Shown here piece by piece: positions 11,401 to 20,497 of a DNA stretch of 64,000 nucleotides; position 1 is the first letter of the stretch; the number at the start of each line of letters is the position of its first letter. Source of the DNA: Tachypleus tridentatus. Lineage: Eukaryota; Arthropoda; Merostomata; Xiphosura; Limulidae. Under the pieces are notes generated by a model. It was not told the origin of the DNA and ran no database searches. It saw only the letters and a list, made by a program, of their open reading frames with translations. The stretch lies in assembly GCF_004210375.1 (NCBI RefSeq), contig NC_134831.1, forward strand, positions 45,046,035 through 45,110,034, given 5' to 3'. Made by a program: the position numbers and the translations under genes.

Positions 11401-12497
11401 TTACTGTGAATGACACTGTGAACATTAACAATTATAGTGGATTGTATAAGATGACTTGACGAGCAATATTAGACCAAATTCTCTTTCTTAATTGCTAAGT
11501 TCTTTCTTTTACAACAGAAAACATTCAGTTTTAATTAAACAGAAATATGCTTCTCTACTTTAATGCATGCAACAGCTGCTTCTGGGTTTATTTTCATTTT
11601 GATAACTTTGTCTCGTGTATATTAATTATGCTTAATTTTATAAAAGTGTTGGTTAATCATTATTACCAAATTACGAACAGTTAACCCGTGATGAACGTAA
11701 AAATATATATCGGAAAGTTTCTGAAAGTCAAAAAACGATTTAATTAACACCAATAGAAAATAAAGTGACCGATCCTATAATATTAGGCTTTAATATTTCC
11801 AATAAACGAGCCTGTAATAATACTATTGTATTATGGTTAACTCGAAGTGTCTAGTGTCATTTGGGATGTCCTGACAGAATACAATGTGGTTATTAATGTT
11901 CTCATATTAATAAGTAGGACTGGAAATGAACAACAGATAAGATTTTGTAAGAATCTGGTGATTACCAGACAGAAGCTGTTTTTCAACTAGAACTTTTCAG
12001 TTCATCTATTTGAAAATTGTCACCGGTTCAATTTTCACTCTCGTTATAGAGTACTGTCAAGTTGCTTTTAAAGGAAAAACAAAACAAAAAACATTAACAC
12101 TTCTACTTTCTTACTTGAATATGGTTTATGTTCACCCACACTAGAGAAGACAGTTCCAACTACATTAAATACGTAAGTTACAATTAAATTTTTTAGCATC
12201 AACTTGTAACAAGACTAGTTGTAAGCCTTTCTTGAATGATCACTGGATAAAACTTACTGTGACGTGTTATTTTATTTCTACGATACTTCTAAAGTACGTA
12301 CTGTATTATTTTCTTTACTTAAGATATGTATATATAAATTGGTTCCCATAGATATAATGTAACCTACTTTGCAATTTTCTTGTATAACTCAAACAGTGTT
12401 TGGTATTCTCCAGTGATGCGGTAGGTATTTTCATGAAGTTTAAGTATCATGAAGTAAGTTGGTAAATAGGGATCCGTTGCATTGAAATACCTCTCAC
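5390..12497 (-). CDS. Partial animal heme peroxidase gene (peroxinectin/chorion peroxidase-like), 3-4 exons
   Basis: Exons on the minus strand join in phase: 10019-10242 (ends one base into a codon), 8710-8928 (73 codon-equivalents) and 5390-5490. The joined frame has the animal heme peroxidase signature order: 'YRTMDGTCNN', then 'WGATN...LKRLLPPDYADG', then 'LPNPRFISL', the distal site 'FSQFLSHDMSLIPP', then 'CC...HKECYPI...DP.Y...CMEF'. Family members use a heme to oxidise substrates with H2O2 and are usually secreted, in immunity, cuticle or eggshell cross-linking. The distal His and the Asp after it (Ca-binding in mammalian relatives) are present. The Asp before the His, which ester-links heme in myeloperoxidase, is Ser here. 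The proximal His half must lie beyond position 1. A candidate upstream exon at 12368-12497 is listed separately. I cannot assign a subfamily. Confidence 0.85.
5491..6730. other. Peroxidase intron, left part
   Basis: AT-rich sequence with no further exon recognised. Around 6290-6370 a short unit (gttagtaatgcaataatgaa / gttaataatgcaaaaatgaa) occurs twice about 65 bp apart, a small local duplication. Confidence 0.5.
6731..7010 (+). repeat. SINE family A, near full length
   Basis: The tRNA-related head begins GCCCGGCATGGCC with an A-box-like start and a B box GGTTCGCGCCC. The body holds 'CAATCCCACTATTCGTTGG', 'GGCGGTGGGTGGTGATGAC' and 'AAATTAGGGACGGCTAGCAC', and the tail is an (AAAC)n-type run. 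It lies inside the peroxidase intron. No clear target-site duplication was found. Confidence 0.92.
7190..7320 (+). repeat. Degenerate SINE A 3' fragment
   Basis: Traces of the family A body and tail (ATGCCTTCCCTATAG, TGTAGCTTTGCGCAAA, then a run of AAC-type repeats) remain without the tRNA head. Confidence 0.5.
7835..8122 (-). repeat. SINE family A, reverse copy
   Basis: Reverse-oriented copy with the tail at the left (T/G-rich run, then ATTTCGCGCAAAGCTACACG), body CACCACCCACTGCCAACGC, and degenerate head CTTTCGAACTCATGACC. It is more diverged than the copy at 6731. Confidence 0.85.
8334..8548 (-). repeat. SINE family A, head-deleted reverse copy
   Basis: Tail and body are recognisable (AATTTCGCGCAGAGCTACAC, CACCACCCACCGCTAAC) but the tRNA-like head is missing. 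The copy ends where a SINE B begins at about 8551. Confidence 0.82.
8551..8676 (-). repeat. SINE family B, abutting SINE A
   Basis: Reverse SINE B with CTATCTGTGTTC, GGTATCGAAACCCGGTTTC and the head end CACTGGGG. It sits about 30 bp downstream of the donor of the peroxidase exon at 8710. Confidence 0.82.
8710..8928 (-). CDS. Heme peroxidase exon carrying the distal histidine
   Basis: The acceptor is ttttgtatctag before 8928 and the donor is AAGA|gtgagt after 8710. The 219-nt exon encodes 'PRRSQDGDELPNPRFISL', a 'GATAMVAHFSQFLSHDMSL' helix with the catalytic distal Gln and His, and a short tail. Its first two bases complete the Gly codon of the upstream exon. A SINE B copy lies only about 30 bp beyond the donor inside the intron, with a SINE A fragment beyond it. 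Confidence 0.88.
8929..10018. other. Peroxidase intron, nothing else recognised
   Basis: AT-rich intron between two in-phase exons. Near 9790-9950 a motif with CCACGGTAGTCTGATTATAGG / CCACAATACCATGATTATGG and TAATGATATTAGACC occurs in two or three diverged copies, probably a small old duplication. Confidence 0.55.
10019..10242 (-). CDS. Heme peroxidase exon, 'YRTMDGTCNN...LLPPDYADG'
   Basis: The acceptor is ttgtggcatttcag before 10242; the donor is GACG|gtacta after 10019. The encoded piece starts 'MKSYSLRELISFSESQ' and contains 'YRTMDGTCNN', a Trp-Gly-Ala-Thr-Asn segment and 'RLLPPDYADG', the classic N-terminal hallmark of the animal heme peroxidase domain. The Met near the exon start should not be read as an initiator: the exon opens one base before it, right after a good acceptor. 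Confidence 0.88.
10636..10899 (+). repeat. SINE family A, forward copy
   Basis: Near full-length copy with head GGGCCCGGCATGGCC, a canonical B box GGTTCGAATCCCC, body and short AAAC tail. It lies in the intron upstream of the peroxidase exon at 10019-10242. Confidence 0.92.
11090..11368 (-). repeat. SINE family A, reverse copy
   Basis: Reverse copy with CTCAAAGCTACACG, CATCACCACGCAATGCCAAC and the head GGGGATTCGAACCTGTGAC...CTAACCACCTGGCC. Moderately diverged. Confidence 0.9.
11369..12367. other. AT-rich intron-like DNA
   Basis: Nothing recognised between the SINE and the candidate exon at 12368. Confidence 0.5.
12368..12497 (-). CDS. Candidate upstream exon of the peroxidase gene
   Basis: A 130-nt open segment is bounded by an acceptor (ttatttaggtacag before 12497) and a plausible donor (GCAAA|gtaggt after 12368). 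It would leave two bases of a codon, exactly what the exon at 10242 needs, so the two join in frame without a stop. The encoded peptide starts 'ERYFNATDPYLPTYF' and ends 'LFELYKKIAK'. I do not recognise it, though the N-terminal parts of secreted peroxidases are poorly conserved. The N-x-T glycosylation sequon (NAT) fits a secreted protein. It could also be a chance open stretch. Confidence 0.4.
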
Positions 12498-12854
12498 CTG
12501 TACCTAAATAAGGAACATGATAACAAAACATGTCAATAGTTTCCAACATGATTAACATAAATCAATATACAACTCTCATTACAATTAATATTTCAATTTA
12601 ATTGTAGTTTCTCTACCAGAAGTCAATGCATGCTGCATTCTTCATGTGGACTTCTTGCATGAATACAATTCTTTTTTAGAAACTTGTCTAACTATTTTTA
12701 TTTATTTATGAACTTAGTTGTTTTTATGATGACATAACCACAGATAAAGGTAATTTTGTTTCTTCTCGCTCCTGAAGATCATCGAACCATTACGAGTGTA
12801 TCTAATCTCAAATAAAATTACTTCTACATTTCATCACATCGACAATGTTTCAAA

Positions 12855-13440
12855 CAATTATCTTTATCTGTGATCACGTCACCACATCAACAACTGTGTC
12901 ATGCAATTTCCTTTATCTGTGGCCATGTTACCCTATCAACAATCGAGAATTATGATTACCTTTATCTGTGGTCATTCCACCACATCATCAGTCGTGTCAT
13001 ACAATTAACTTTATCTATGATCATTCCACCACATCAACAACCGAGTCATATCTGTTTATTTGTGTTCATTCCACCACTTCAACAGTCGTGTCATACAGTT
13101 ACCTTTATCTGAGACCATGCTACCACGTAAACAATTGTTTCATACAATTATTTATATCTGTGGTCATGTCACCTTATTAACGATCGTGCCATATCTGTTT
13201 ATCTGTGATCATGTCACCACATCAACAATTGTATCATACAATTAACTTTATCTGTGGTCATGTCACCATATCAACAATCACGCCATACAATTAACTTTAT
13301 CTGTGGTCATGTCACCATATCAACAATCACGCCATACAATTACCTTTATCTATGATGGTTACACCACATCAACAGTCGTGTCATACAATTACCTTTATCT
13401 GTGGTCATGTCATCACATCAACAACTGTGTCATACAAAAT
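12855..13440. repeat. 49-bp minisatellite, about 12 copies
   Basis: A tandem array with a period of about 49 bp. The unit contains TTTATCTGTGGTCATGTCAC followed by CA(C/T)ATCAACAATCGTGTCATACAATTA. The anchor TTTATCTGTG recurs near 12863, 12910, 12961, 13010, 13101, 13196, 13247, 13296 and 13394, with variants between. Two adjacent units from about 13236 are nearly identical, pointing to recent expansion. Open frames across the array come only from the period not introducing stops and are not genes. Confidence 0.93.
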
Positions 13441-14884
13441 ATCAGAATATAACAGCTTTTCATTTTTTTGTACACAGAACTATAGAATTGTGTTCTGAAT
13501 AAGAATTACGTAAGAAAGTGTTATTGTTGGATAAATATTGTTAATAGAGCAGTGTAGAAATTTAAGAAACGACACGTCTTAACAACATGGTTAATGTAGG
13601 TGAAAATAGCTAGAAAAATACGATTACGTTTTCACACATACCTGGTTTATCCCTTAAAGTTTGCAGCATTTTTAAAAACCAACGAAGTTTTAATATATTT
13701 ATATATATAAATCCACAAATATGATTAATCAAGTATGAAATAAAACTAAGGAAGAAGTCAATCTATTGAAATAAAAAACAGGTAATTATAAAATAATTTG
13801 AAAGAATAAACATAAGTCAGACAAAAAGGGTCCTAAAATACAGAGTAAATGAGACTAACTGACATGTTAAAAATAAATACAAAAATAAGCAGCCTATTTC
13901 ACCGTTAGCCTAACATATTAGTACGATGCAACTTACGATCCAATAGAAGTTATTAAAATCAGCCTAAAAATAACAATATTAGAAGTATTCACGAATGATT
14001 GAATATGATTAAATATATGAAAAGATGAAAACACAACTGCAGCTGAGTTACCTTTCATAAAATATTTCATTAGTTACTATACACATTATAAACATTAAGT
14101 GGAGCATAATCTTACTAAAAAGGACGTATCGTTTATGTTAGTATCTATATATATCTGACCAAATCTATTGCACCATCTATTGAGTGGCACCACAAACACA
14201 AGTTGATAAAAAGTTCGCACTTTGAATATTATAGTTTCAGACAATTAAAAAAATAACTATGGTATGTATATCAACCATTTCTTTATAAAAGAACAAATTT
14301 TTAAATAAAAGAACTCGACTCACAGCAAAACACGACTTTCACTAGGATTGTACGGTAGGCTTAGTTATATCTTTATTGAAGTAACTTTTAAATGTGGTGT
14401 TAAGAAATTGCAGTTAGTGAAAACTATCATTTTTTAAATAAACGGTAAGACTTTTAATCTGTAAAAACATCACAGTTTATATCGGCAAAATTTATCAAAA
14501 TGTTTGAGCTCTGTACATTGAATAATTTGGATGTAATAAGTTGCGTGTGGTTAAAGAACACAATCCGAAAACTTTTCACGTCTAGAATTTCTCGGTAAAA
14601 AAATCCTTTTGTAGAAAATGTTCAATTTTTAATATATTTTTTTCAGTGAATTATGAATACCACGGTTAGTAATTACTAGTACAAACAGCTATCCGTAGGG
14701 CTGGATTTCTACTAATTTAAGTAATACTAAGACAAGCATCAATTTTTAAATATTATAACTTACACCTAATGTCAGCTAAGACTTACTTACGAGATAATAC
14801 ATTAAATACAATTCTAACCAACTACATATACTTTCCCATATTGATTCTATTTCGAGTTCCGTCTTTCAAACGATTTAGCTATAC
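13441..14884. other. AT-rich DNA, no gene recognised
   Basis: No exon or repeat beyond short low-complexity tracts. The last 70 bp (about 14815-14884) belong to a locally repeated segment seen again near 16720 and 17210. Confidence 0.5.
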
Positions 14885-16090
14885 TATCAGGTCATCTCAT
14901 AAGTAATGTCCAAAAATTTAATACAGAAAGTGCATAATATAGAGGCTTTAATGACTGAAATATGTAGTAGGGGTGTATAAGAATGTTCAGACAAACAAAT
15001 GAAACTAACCCAGTTACACGTTTTCAAATCATTAATCAAATAAGTCATTATGAAGGTGGATGTGTCTGAGGAGCACATTAGGCATATAATGCTTTATTGA
15101 GTTTAAAACAAGGCAATAGTGCAGAAGAAACTACACGAAGCATTTAAGGTATTTATGATGCAGAGTCTCTCAATGAGAGAAAATGTCGAAGGTGGTTTCA
15201 GAAGCTCAGATCGTCTGACTACAGCTTAAGTGATGCATCACGGTCAGGTAGTCTTGTTGAGTTTAATGATGACTTGCTGCTGGCTGCACTTAATGAAGAT
15301 TGTGCTAAAACAGTTGAAGAACTAGCAAAGAAGCTTAATTCAACCCATTCAACAGTTCACCGTTATCTGCAACAGCTTGGAAAGATGTCAAACTTAGAAA
15401 ATGGGTCCCACACGATTAGAGCAAGAGTGGACATTTGCACTTCTCTACATTCTCGTGAACGTAACTTACCTTTATTGAGCAGGTTAGTGACTGAATATGA
15501 AAAATGGATGTTTTATGAATATGTTAAGCTCCGCAGACAATGGCTTAGTGAAGGTGAAATGGCCACCAAAAATGGACCTCTACACCAAGAAAGTCTTCTT
15601 AAGTGTTTGGTTGCTGCCACTCAATGTAACGATTACATCAGACTTCTATTGTCAACAGTTAGAGCGCTTGAATGTTGCACTGAAAGAAAAGATGCCTGCT
15701 TTGATCATTCGTAAAGATGTTGTGTTACACCAGGATAATGCACGGCCCCATACAGCAAGGATCACATCCGCAAAGTTTGAAGAGCTAGACTGGGAAAAAC
15801 TTCCACATCCTCCTATTTCTCCAGAACATGCCCCATCTGAGTATCATCTATTCCGAATTTTGCAGAACTATATTGATAGAAAAGAGCTTGGAACACATGA
15901 TTCTCTACATTCTTTTCCTTTAAGCCCCAATAATTTTATAGAAGTGGCATTCAGAAGCTTGTAAATCGTTGGCAGAAATTAATTAATAATAATGGAACAT
16001 ACATTTTTGCTTAAATAACATTAAAAGCGTTTGAAATTCTTTCCTTTTTCTAAACCTAAAATCGGACATTACTTAAGAGATGACCTGATA
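14885..16090 (+). mobile_element. Defective full-length mariner element
   Basis: Inverted ends start TCAGGTCATCTCATAAGTAA at 14887 and mirror at 16088, with TA duplications at 14885-14886 and 16089-16090, giving about 1.2 kb. The plus-strand frames encode a mariner transposase from an N-terminal HTH to the C-terminus, but with frameshifts. Catalytic sites are altered: the first motif, normally 'TGDEKW', reads 'TEYEKW', so Asp is now Tyr. The second, 'HQDNARPH', keeps its Asp. The third, normally 'SDYHLF', reads 'SEYHLF', Asp to Glu. The element is an inactive relic that keeps its overall length. Confidence 0.93.
15274..15964 (+). pseudogene. Mariner transposase relic, frameshifted
   Basis: Two overlapping frames, 15274-15714 and 15497-15964, carry successive parts of one transposase. 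The first has the HTH helix 'STVHRYLQQLGK' and the first catalytic motif with Asp replaced by Tyr. The second holds 'YTKKVFLSVW', 'QLERLNVALKEKMPALI', 'LHQDNARPHTARIT' and 'LPHPPISPEHAPSEYHLF'. The switch of frame between roughly 15540 and 15600 marks an indel. The N-terminal 60 residues lie upstream in yet another frame with a stop (from about 15055). Confidence 0.92.
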
Positions 16091-16135
16091 TATCGGTTGC
16101 AAAATAGCGTACTATCGGGAAAACACATATTTACG

Positions 16136-16665
16136 ATACAAATCAAAATTTTCACGTGTGTCGGAATTTTTAATACTCTATAATTCATTGCAAGGGAGGA
16201 GTAACACGTTTGTGTCGTTATCTCTTTTATTACAAAACTGTTTTTGCACTTATCTAATTAGAAGAAGTATGTATATCTTTTTAAATTAACCAATATGATA
16301 ATTTAGCTTGCCCACCAACGATTTTTGAGGTAAAAAAGAGAGAAACATATTATTGTATCTGGAAATAATAGTAGTTATCATAGTGACTGATAGGGCACGT
16401 CATTAAAACCCAGGTCTCATAACTGGAATCTTTACAAATTGGCGTGCACCCAGCAGCAGGTGTTTCATCATGTACTAGCACCCACAGTAGACCATCATCA
16501 TATGATTGTACATCGGTTTCCGCTGCTGTTGCCAGAAATAGCAAAAAAATTCTAAACAAATAAAATTAAAACAAAACTTAAGGGTAATTATTTTGATCTT
16601 TGAAATCCTAACTGGATGAGATCAGCTTCAGAACTTTCGACTTTTAAATATGGCAGTCGTTACTA
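16136..16665 (-). repeat. Duplicated block, copy 1
   Basis: This block matches 19765-20270 over about 500 bp in the same orientation. Shared landmarks include GGAATTTTTAATACTCTAT, TTGCACTTATCTAATTAGAA, TATCTTTTTAAATTAACCAA and GTTGCCAGAAATAGCAAAAA. It contains the candidate secretory exon at 16350-16553. The copies differ by substitutions and small indels, so the duplication is not very recent. Confidence 0.85.
16350..16553 (-). CDS. Candidate secretory-peptide terminal exon, copy 1
   Basis: After a pyrimidine-rich tract and acceptor ttatttgtttag, an open frame encodes 'IFLLFLATAAETDVQ', which looks like the second half of a signal peptide. A Cys-containing domain follows: 'YDDGLLWVLVHDET', 'GCTP', 'TWVLMTCPIS' and an aromatic end 'YYYFQIQ', then a stop. 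There is no ATG in the frame before the acceptor, so a small first exon with the start would be needed and was not found. The paralogous copy at 19958-20175 keeps the frame. I do not recognise the domain; the product would be about 70 residues and secreted. It could be a pseudogene or a non-coding repeat with a chance frame. Confidence 0.45.
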   Translation of the reverse strand, partial: RIFLLFLATAAETDVQSYDDGLLWVLVHDETPAAGCTPICKDSSYETWVLMTCPISHYDNYYYFQIQ

Positions 16666-17341
16666 AGAAGGTATACTAATCCATGTTGCAGAGAGAGATA
16701 CCGAAAATGAATTACAAAACCACTCATTATACTTTACCACATTGATTTTATTTCGAATTATGTATTTTAGAGTGACTGGGTGATGTTGCATAATAACCTC
16801 CATTTTGTACATTCCATAAATGTACAAAAATATTATAAGAAGCTAAACCTAGATGACATCGCACCAGAAGGACATAGATAAACGGCAAGATTACGAACGT
16901 TTAAATTCAAAATCTTATGTTGGATTATCAAGAGTGAACTGTGTGGATTTAATTAGTGAAAAGCTACACAGTGGACTACCTGCACTCTGAACACTGCATG
17001 TTTGATCTAAACCAACATTACGTACAAGAGTTTTAAAAGTTTTATAACGATCACCTAGAATACATAAACATAAACATACGCTTACTTATTACTAGTTAAG
17101 AAGGGAAGACTGGAGCTCTTTCTACCATTCATTATTCACAATAAACCTATTATTTATCATAGCTTTAGTACATCTTTATGATACACGTTAAATAAACCAC
17201 TACCAATATCTTCTGATTAACCATTCTCATTTCATTTCGAGTCCTGGGTTTTAGATGGTGACATGTAAAGATATTCGGGAGGAAACTTATTTTTAATGAA
17301 CTAATTTATGCTTAACGCTAAAATTGACTATATATTCTATG
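16666..17341. other. Locally repeated non-coding DNA
   Basis: Segments at about 16720-16790 and 17210-17290 resemble 14815-14884, sharing the pattern TTGATT(C/T)(T/A)ATTTCGA followed by a GT(A/T)TTTTAGA-like stretch. They mark the same local amplification as the secretory exon pair. No gene was recognised. Confidence 0.45.
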
Positions 17342-18247
17342 TACGAGGGCTGTTCAAAAAATACACGGACTGTTTGAATTGCGCGGCTCCAGTTGGTTCC
17401 AGGGGAATCCGCTTGGTGTCGCTAGGTTCGCACAAATCAGCTGATTACGACGCCATTTCCCGATTGCAGATATCTTCATTTGTGTATTAGCTACGCGGTT
17501 TTAAGTGAAGTGCGATTTTTTCGTTTGGTGGTTTTCAGAATGAATGACCTGAAGCAGCAACGACTTGCTGTGAAAATTTGTGTTAAACTTGGAAAATCTG
17601 CGCCTGAAACTTTTGCTATGCTTAACACGGCTTACGATGATGTTGTATGAAGCGTACGGCATGTTTCAAGTGGCATGAACGTTTTAAGGATGGTCGACAG
17701 TCCATTGAAGATGATGAGCGTCCTGGACGTCCTTCCACGTCAACTGATGACCCACAGGTCGACAAAATCAACATCCTGGTGCGGGCAAATCGACGTCTGA
17801 CTGTCAGGGAGCTTGCTGAAGAGTGTGGGGTATCAGTTGGATCTTGTTACGAGATTTTGACCGAAAAATTGAAGATGCACTGCGTTGCTGCGAAATTCAG
17901 CCCTCAGAACTCGTGAGTTTTTGGCCAAACACTCGATCACTGTTCTCCCCCCCCCCTACTCACCTGACCTTGCTCCTTACGATTTTTCTTGTTCCCCAAA
18001 CTCAAAAGACCCTTGAAAGGAAGAAGATTTGAGACGATTCCCGATATTAAGGCAAATGCGACGAAGGAGCTGGAGGACATTACAAAAGAAGCGTACCAGG
18101 ACTGTTTCAACAAGTGGAAACACCGTTGGGATAAGTGTGTGCGTTGGGGAGGAGAGTACTTTGAAGGAGTCCCAGACCTGTAACTTCTAAGTAAAGTACA
18201 TTTTGTTTTATGACGTCAGTCCGCGTATTTTTTGAACAGATCTCGTA
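17342..18247 (+). mobile_element. Internally deleted mariner element
   Basis: Inverted repeats of 29 bp begin CGAG(G/A)(G/T)CTGTTCAAAAAATAC at 17344 and at the reverse of 18245, with TA at 17342-17343 and 18246-18247. The interior encodes pieces of a mariner transposase. An N-terminal part starts at about 17541 ('MNDLKQQRLAVKICVKLGKS') and is followed after a frameshift by an HTH region at 17647-17916 with 'FKDGRQSIEDDERPGRPSTS'. The C-terminus lies at 17950-18183 ('SPDLAPYDF...LFPKLKRPLKGRRFETI' and 'W..RWDKCVRWGGEYFEG', in two frames). The middle with the first two catalytic Asp residues is deleted near 17910-17930. Confidence 0.93.
17647..18183 (+). pseudogene. Mariner transposase relic with catalytic core deleted
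   Basis: The frame at 17647-17916 holds the first HTH remainder, the 'GRPSTS' linker and the second HTH ('LTVRELAEECGVSVGSCYEIL'). It stops at the deletion point. Sequence from 17912 resumes at the region before the third catalytic Asp, with a run of ten C residues that has shifted the frame. The C-terminal 'WKHRWDKCVRWGGEYFEG' lies in the frame at 17989-18183. The protein is non-functional. Confidence 0.9.
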
Positions 18248-19177
18248 AATTATATCACAATTTTACATAATGTATGTATATATATATTATTCAATTTTAT
18301 GTTAAATTATATACACGATAACAAGAATTTGTTGGTAAGAACGAGATGAAGTATTTCAATCTCAGAAAAAATATCAACTTGTAAACAATCCTATGTTTAA
18401 AGTTCATGAGATACAGTAAATAATATAAGACTAATCACTATGACATCTTCAACAAATTCTTCAAGAACGTTTTGATTTGAAATTCACTCTTCTAAGTGGC
18501 TCTTAAAATATCCAATCAGAGTCAAGTTACAAGCTATTGCTTATTACCAAAATCAAGTGTATTTATGCTACAAGTCAGTTACAAGGATAACTTTCCTTGT
18601 AGATTTATCTTCCAAGTTTTAACACCAAAAACTACACCTATTCCATCATCACGACTTCTGTGCTGTTTGTCTTTTTACACTGCTTATCTCGGATAAACTA
18701 TCACTGCAGACATAAAAATTATCTGATTATTATCCGAAACGTAGAATAAATAGTAGTGTCCAGTACTCATAAGACCTGCTAATTAATAACTAAATTTACA
18801 ATTTCGTAAAGAAAATCAGCTAAAAGGCTGTTGCGGTAGGAGAAAACCGAACACAAAAAAGTGAAAAAAAACTAATGTTAATAATGTATCTCGTAACTGA
18901 TGAAACGTTTTAAGAAAAGTAACTTACAGGTATGTTTGTGTTTTCATCTGAACAGAAGTTAGTATGAAACGGTACTTCGTGCACGAGTCATAAGTTTCCT
19001 TATCACTCGTCGTCCGAGGAAGTATGGCTTTACGGTGTTCATTGATGTTCCCAACTATTGCAACTATAGGAAGTATGTCCTTCTCGAACCTTGAGACAGT
19101 TCGTTGGGTTTTCATTAATTACAGTTTCCACCATTGTAGAGTAGCAAATTATTGGTACGCCGGAGCACCAAATATGA
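18248..19177. other. AT-rich DNA; one weak exon candidate
   Basis: A minus-strand open stretch at 18929-19110 ends at a strong donor (CCT|gtaagt near 18928) but lacks a convincing acceptor, and its peptide is not recognised. I do not call it a gene. Nothing else was found. Confidence 0.35.
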
Positions 19178-19240
19178 CTTTTGTTTTGTTTGTTTGTTTT
19201 TGAATTTCGTGCAAAACTACGCTAGGGCTACCCCCGATAA
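19178..19240 (-). repeat. SINE family A tail fragment
   Basis: Only the reversed tail and 3' body remain (TTGTTTGTTTGTTTTTGAAT, then TTCGTGCAAAACTACGCTAG). Confidence 0.75.
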
Positions 19241-19764
19241 GGATAACCAGTCTTCACAGTTGTTGACGGCGAATATTTGGTACAAGTACTATGAAAGGTC
19301 ACAAAATAAAGGTCAACTGATCATACATAAGTGATTGGAAAAGGTAAAGCATTCAAAAGGTTAGTTTCAAACATCATCAAAAACTAAGTGAAACGTTAAA
19401 CAGCATCTGATGTAGCGCAACCTAAGAACGTTATTCAAAATATAAAAGTCTTCATAATGTTTCAACGTGAATCTTGTGAAATGAGGGTATTTAAAAAATA
19501 AATAAATTGTAACTTTAACATCCCGATCGAGTCATTTGGTCTTCTCCTCCTCTTCTGGTGCATATTCACAGATCAAGTTGCTGTTGTTTTTTTCTATTTC
19601 AACATCAGACTCCTAGATAAAACTTTCATTAATTAACAACAAATATGATAACTGAATCTCCCGAAATATCGTGAAAATAAAACATGACAAGGAAGAAAAA
19701 TCAACAGTATCCCAAGTATGTTTTAGAAAAAAAACGATTATAATTATAGCGATATTAGATACTT

Positions 19765-20270
19765 TTCACGTGTAACGGAATTTTTAATACTCTATATAAT
19801 TCATAACGAGGGAGAAGTGACACATTTGTGTCGTTGTTGCTTTTATTAGAAAACTAGTTTTGCACTTATCTAATTAGAAGAAGCAAATATATCTTTTTAA
19901 ATTAACCAAATTTCAAACTAACTCTTTTTGAGGTAAAAAAAGAAAAAGAGACATGCATTATTGTATCAAAAAATAATAGCAGTTACCATGATAACTGATA
20001 GAACACGTCACTAAAACCCAGGTTTGATAATTCGAATCTTTCCAAGTTGGCGTGCACCCAACTGCAGCAGTTTCATCATGCACTAACACCCAAAGTAGAC
20101 CACCATCATATAATTGTACATCGGCTCTCGCTGCTGTTGCCAGAAATAGCAAAAAAATTCTAAACAAAGAAAAGAAAACAAAACAAAACATAAATGTAAT
20201 TATTATCGTTTAAATTCTAACAGGTTAAGGTCCACTTGAACTCTTATAAGCTTAAAATATGACTATCATT
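19765..20270 (-). repeat. Duplicated block, copy 2
   Basis: Second copy of the block at 16136-16665, in the same orientation and about 3.6 kb away. It contains the paralogous secretory exon candidate. Confidence 0.85.
19958..20175 (-). CDS. Candidate secretory-peptide terminal exon, copy 2
   Basis: Paralogue of the candidate at 16350. A longer pyrimidine tract (TTTTGTTTTCTTTTCTTTG) precedes the acceptor 'tttag'. The exon then reads 'IFLLFLATAARADVQLYDGG', continues with 'LLWVLVHDET', 'GCTPTW', 'QTWVLVTCSIS' and ends 'CYYFLIQ' stop. About three quarters of residues match copy 1, both cysteines of the core are kept, and the stop is at the same place. An in-frame ATG lies upstream within the pyrimidine tract, giving a hydrophobic leader 'MFCFVFFSLFRIFLLFLATA'. 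Unlike copy 1, this copy could therefore start there without an upstream exon. Function unknown. Confidence 0.45.
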
Positions 20271-20351
20271 GTAAATCCACATGATAATTGTTGCTGAGTG
20301 AGCATTGTAGCATAAGTATTATTGCTAAGATCGTAACCCCACTCGACTAAG

Positions 20352-20497
20352 TAAAGAGTAGCCCCTCAGTGGCTCAGCGATATGTCTACGGACTTACAAC
20401 GCTAAATTCCGGGTTTCGATAGCCGTGGTGGGCAGAGCACAGATAGCCCATTGTGTAGCTTTGTGCTTAATTCAAAAACAATAACAATTAAAGAGTA
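20352..20497 (+). repeat. SINE family B with target-site duplication
   Basis: A forward SINE B (GCCCCTCAGTGGCTCAGCGA head, GGGTTTCGATAGCC B box, AATTCAAAAACAATAACA tail) bounded by the direct repeat TAAAGAGTA at 20352-20360 and 20489-20497. This copy shows the family's orientation best: tRNA-like head first, then 'GCACAGATAGCCC' and the shared tail. Confidence 0.9.

Noticed and set aside
12870-13245. Three overlapping open frames of 60-80 codons
   Set aside because: They lie in the 49-bp minisatellite and reflect a period that avoids stop codons.
18924-19115. 63-codon minus-strand frame ending at a strong donor
   Set aside because: No convincing acceptor or start, peptide unrecognised. Kept only as a remark.
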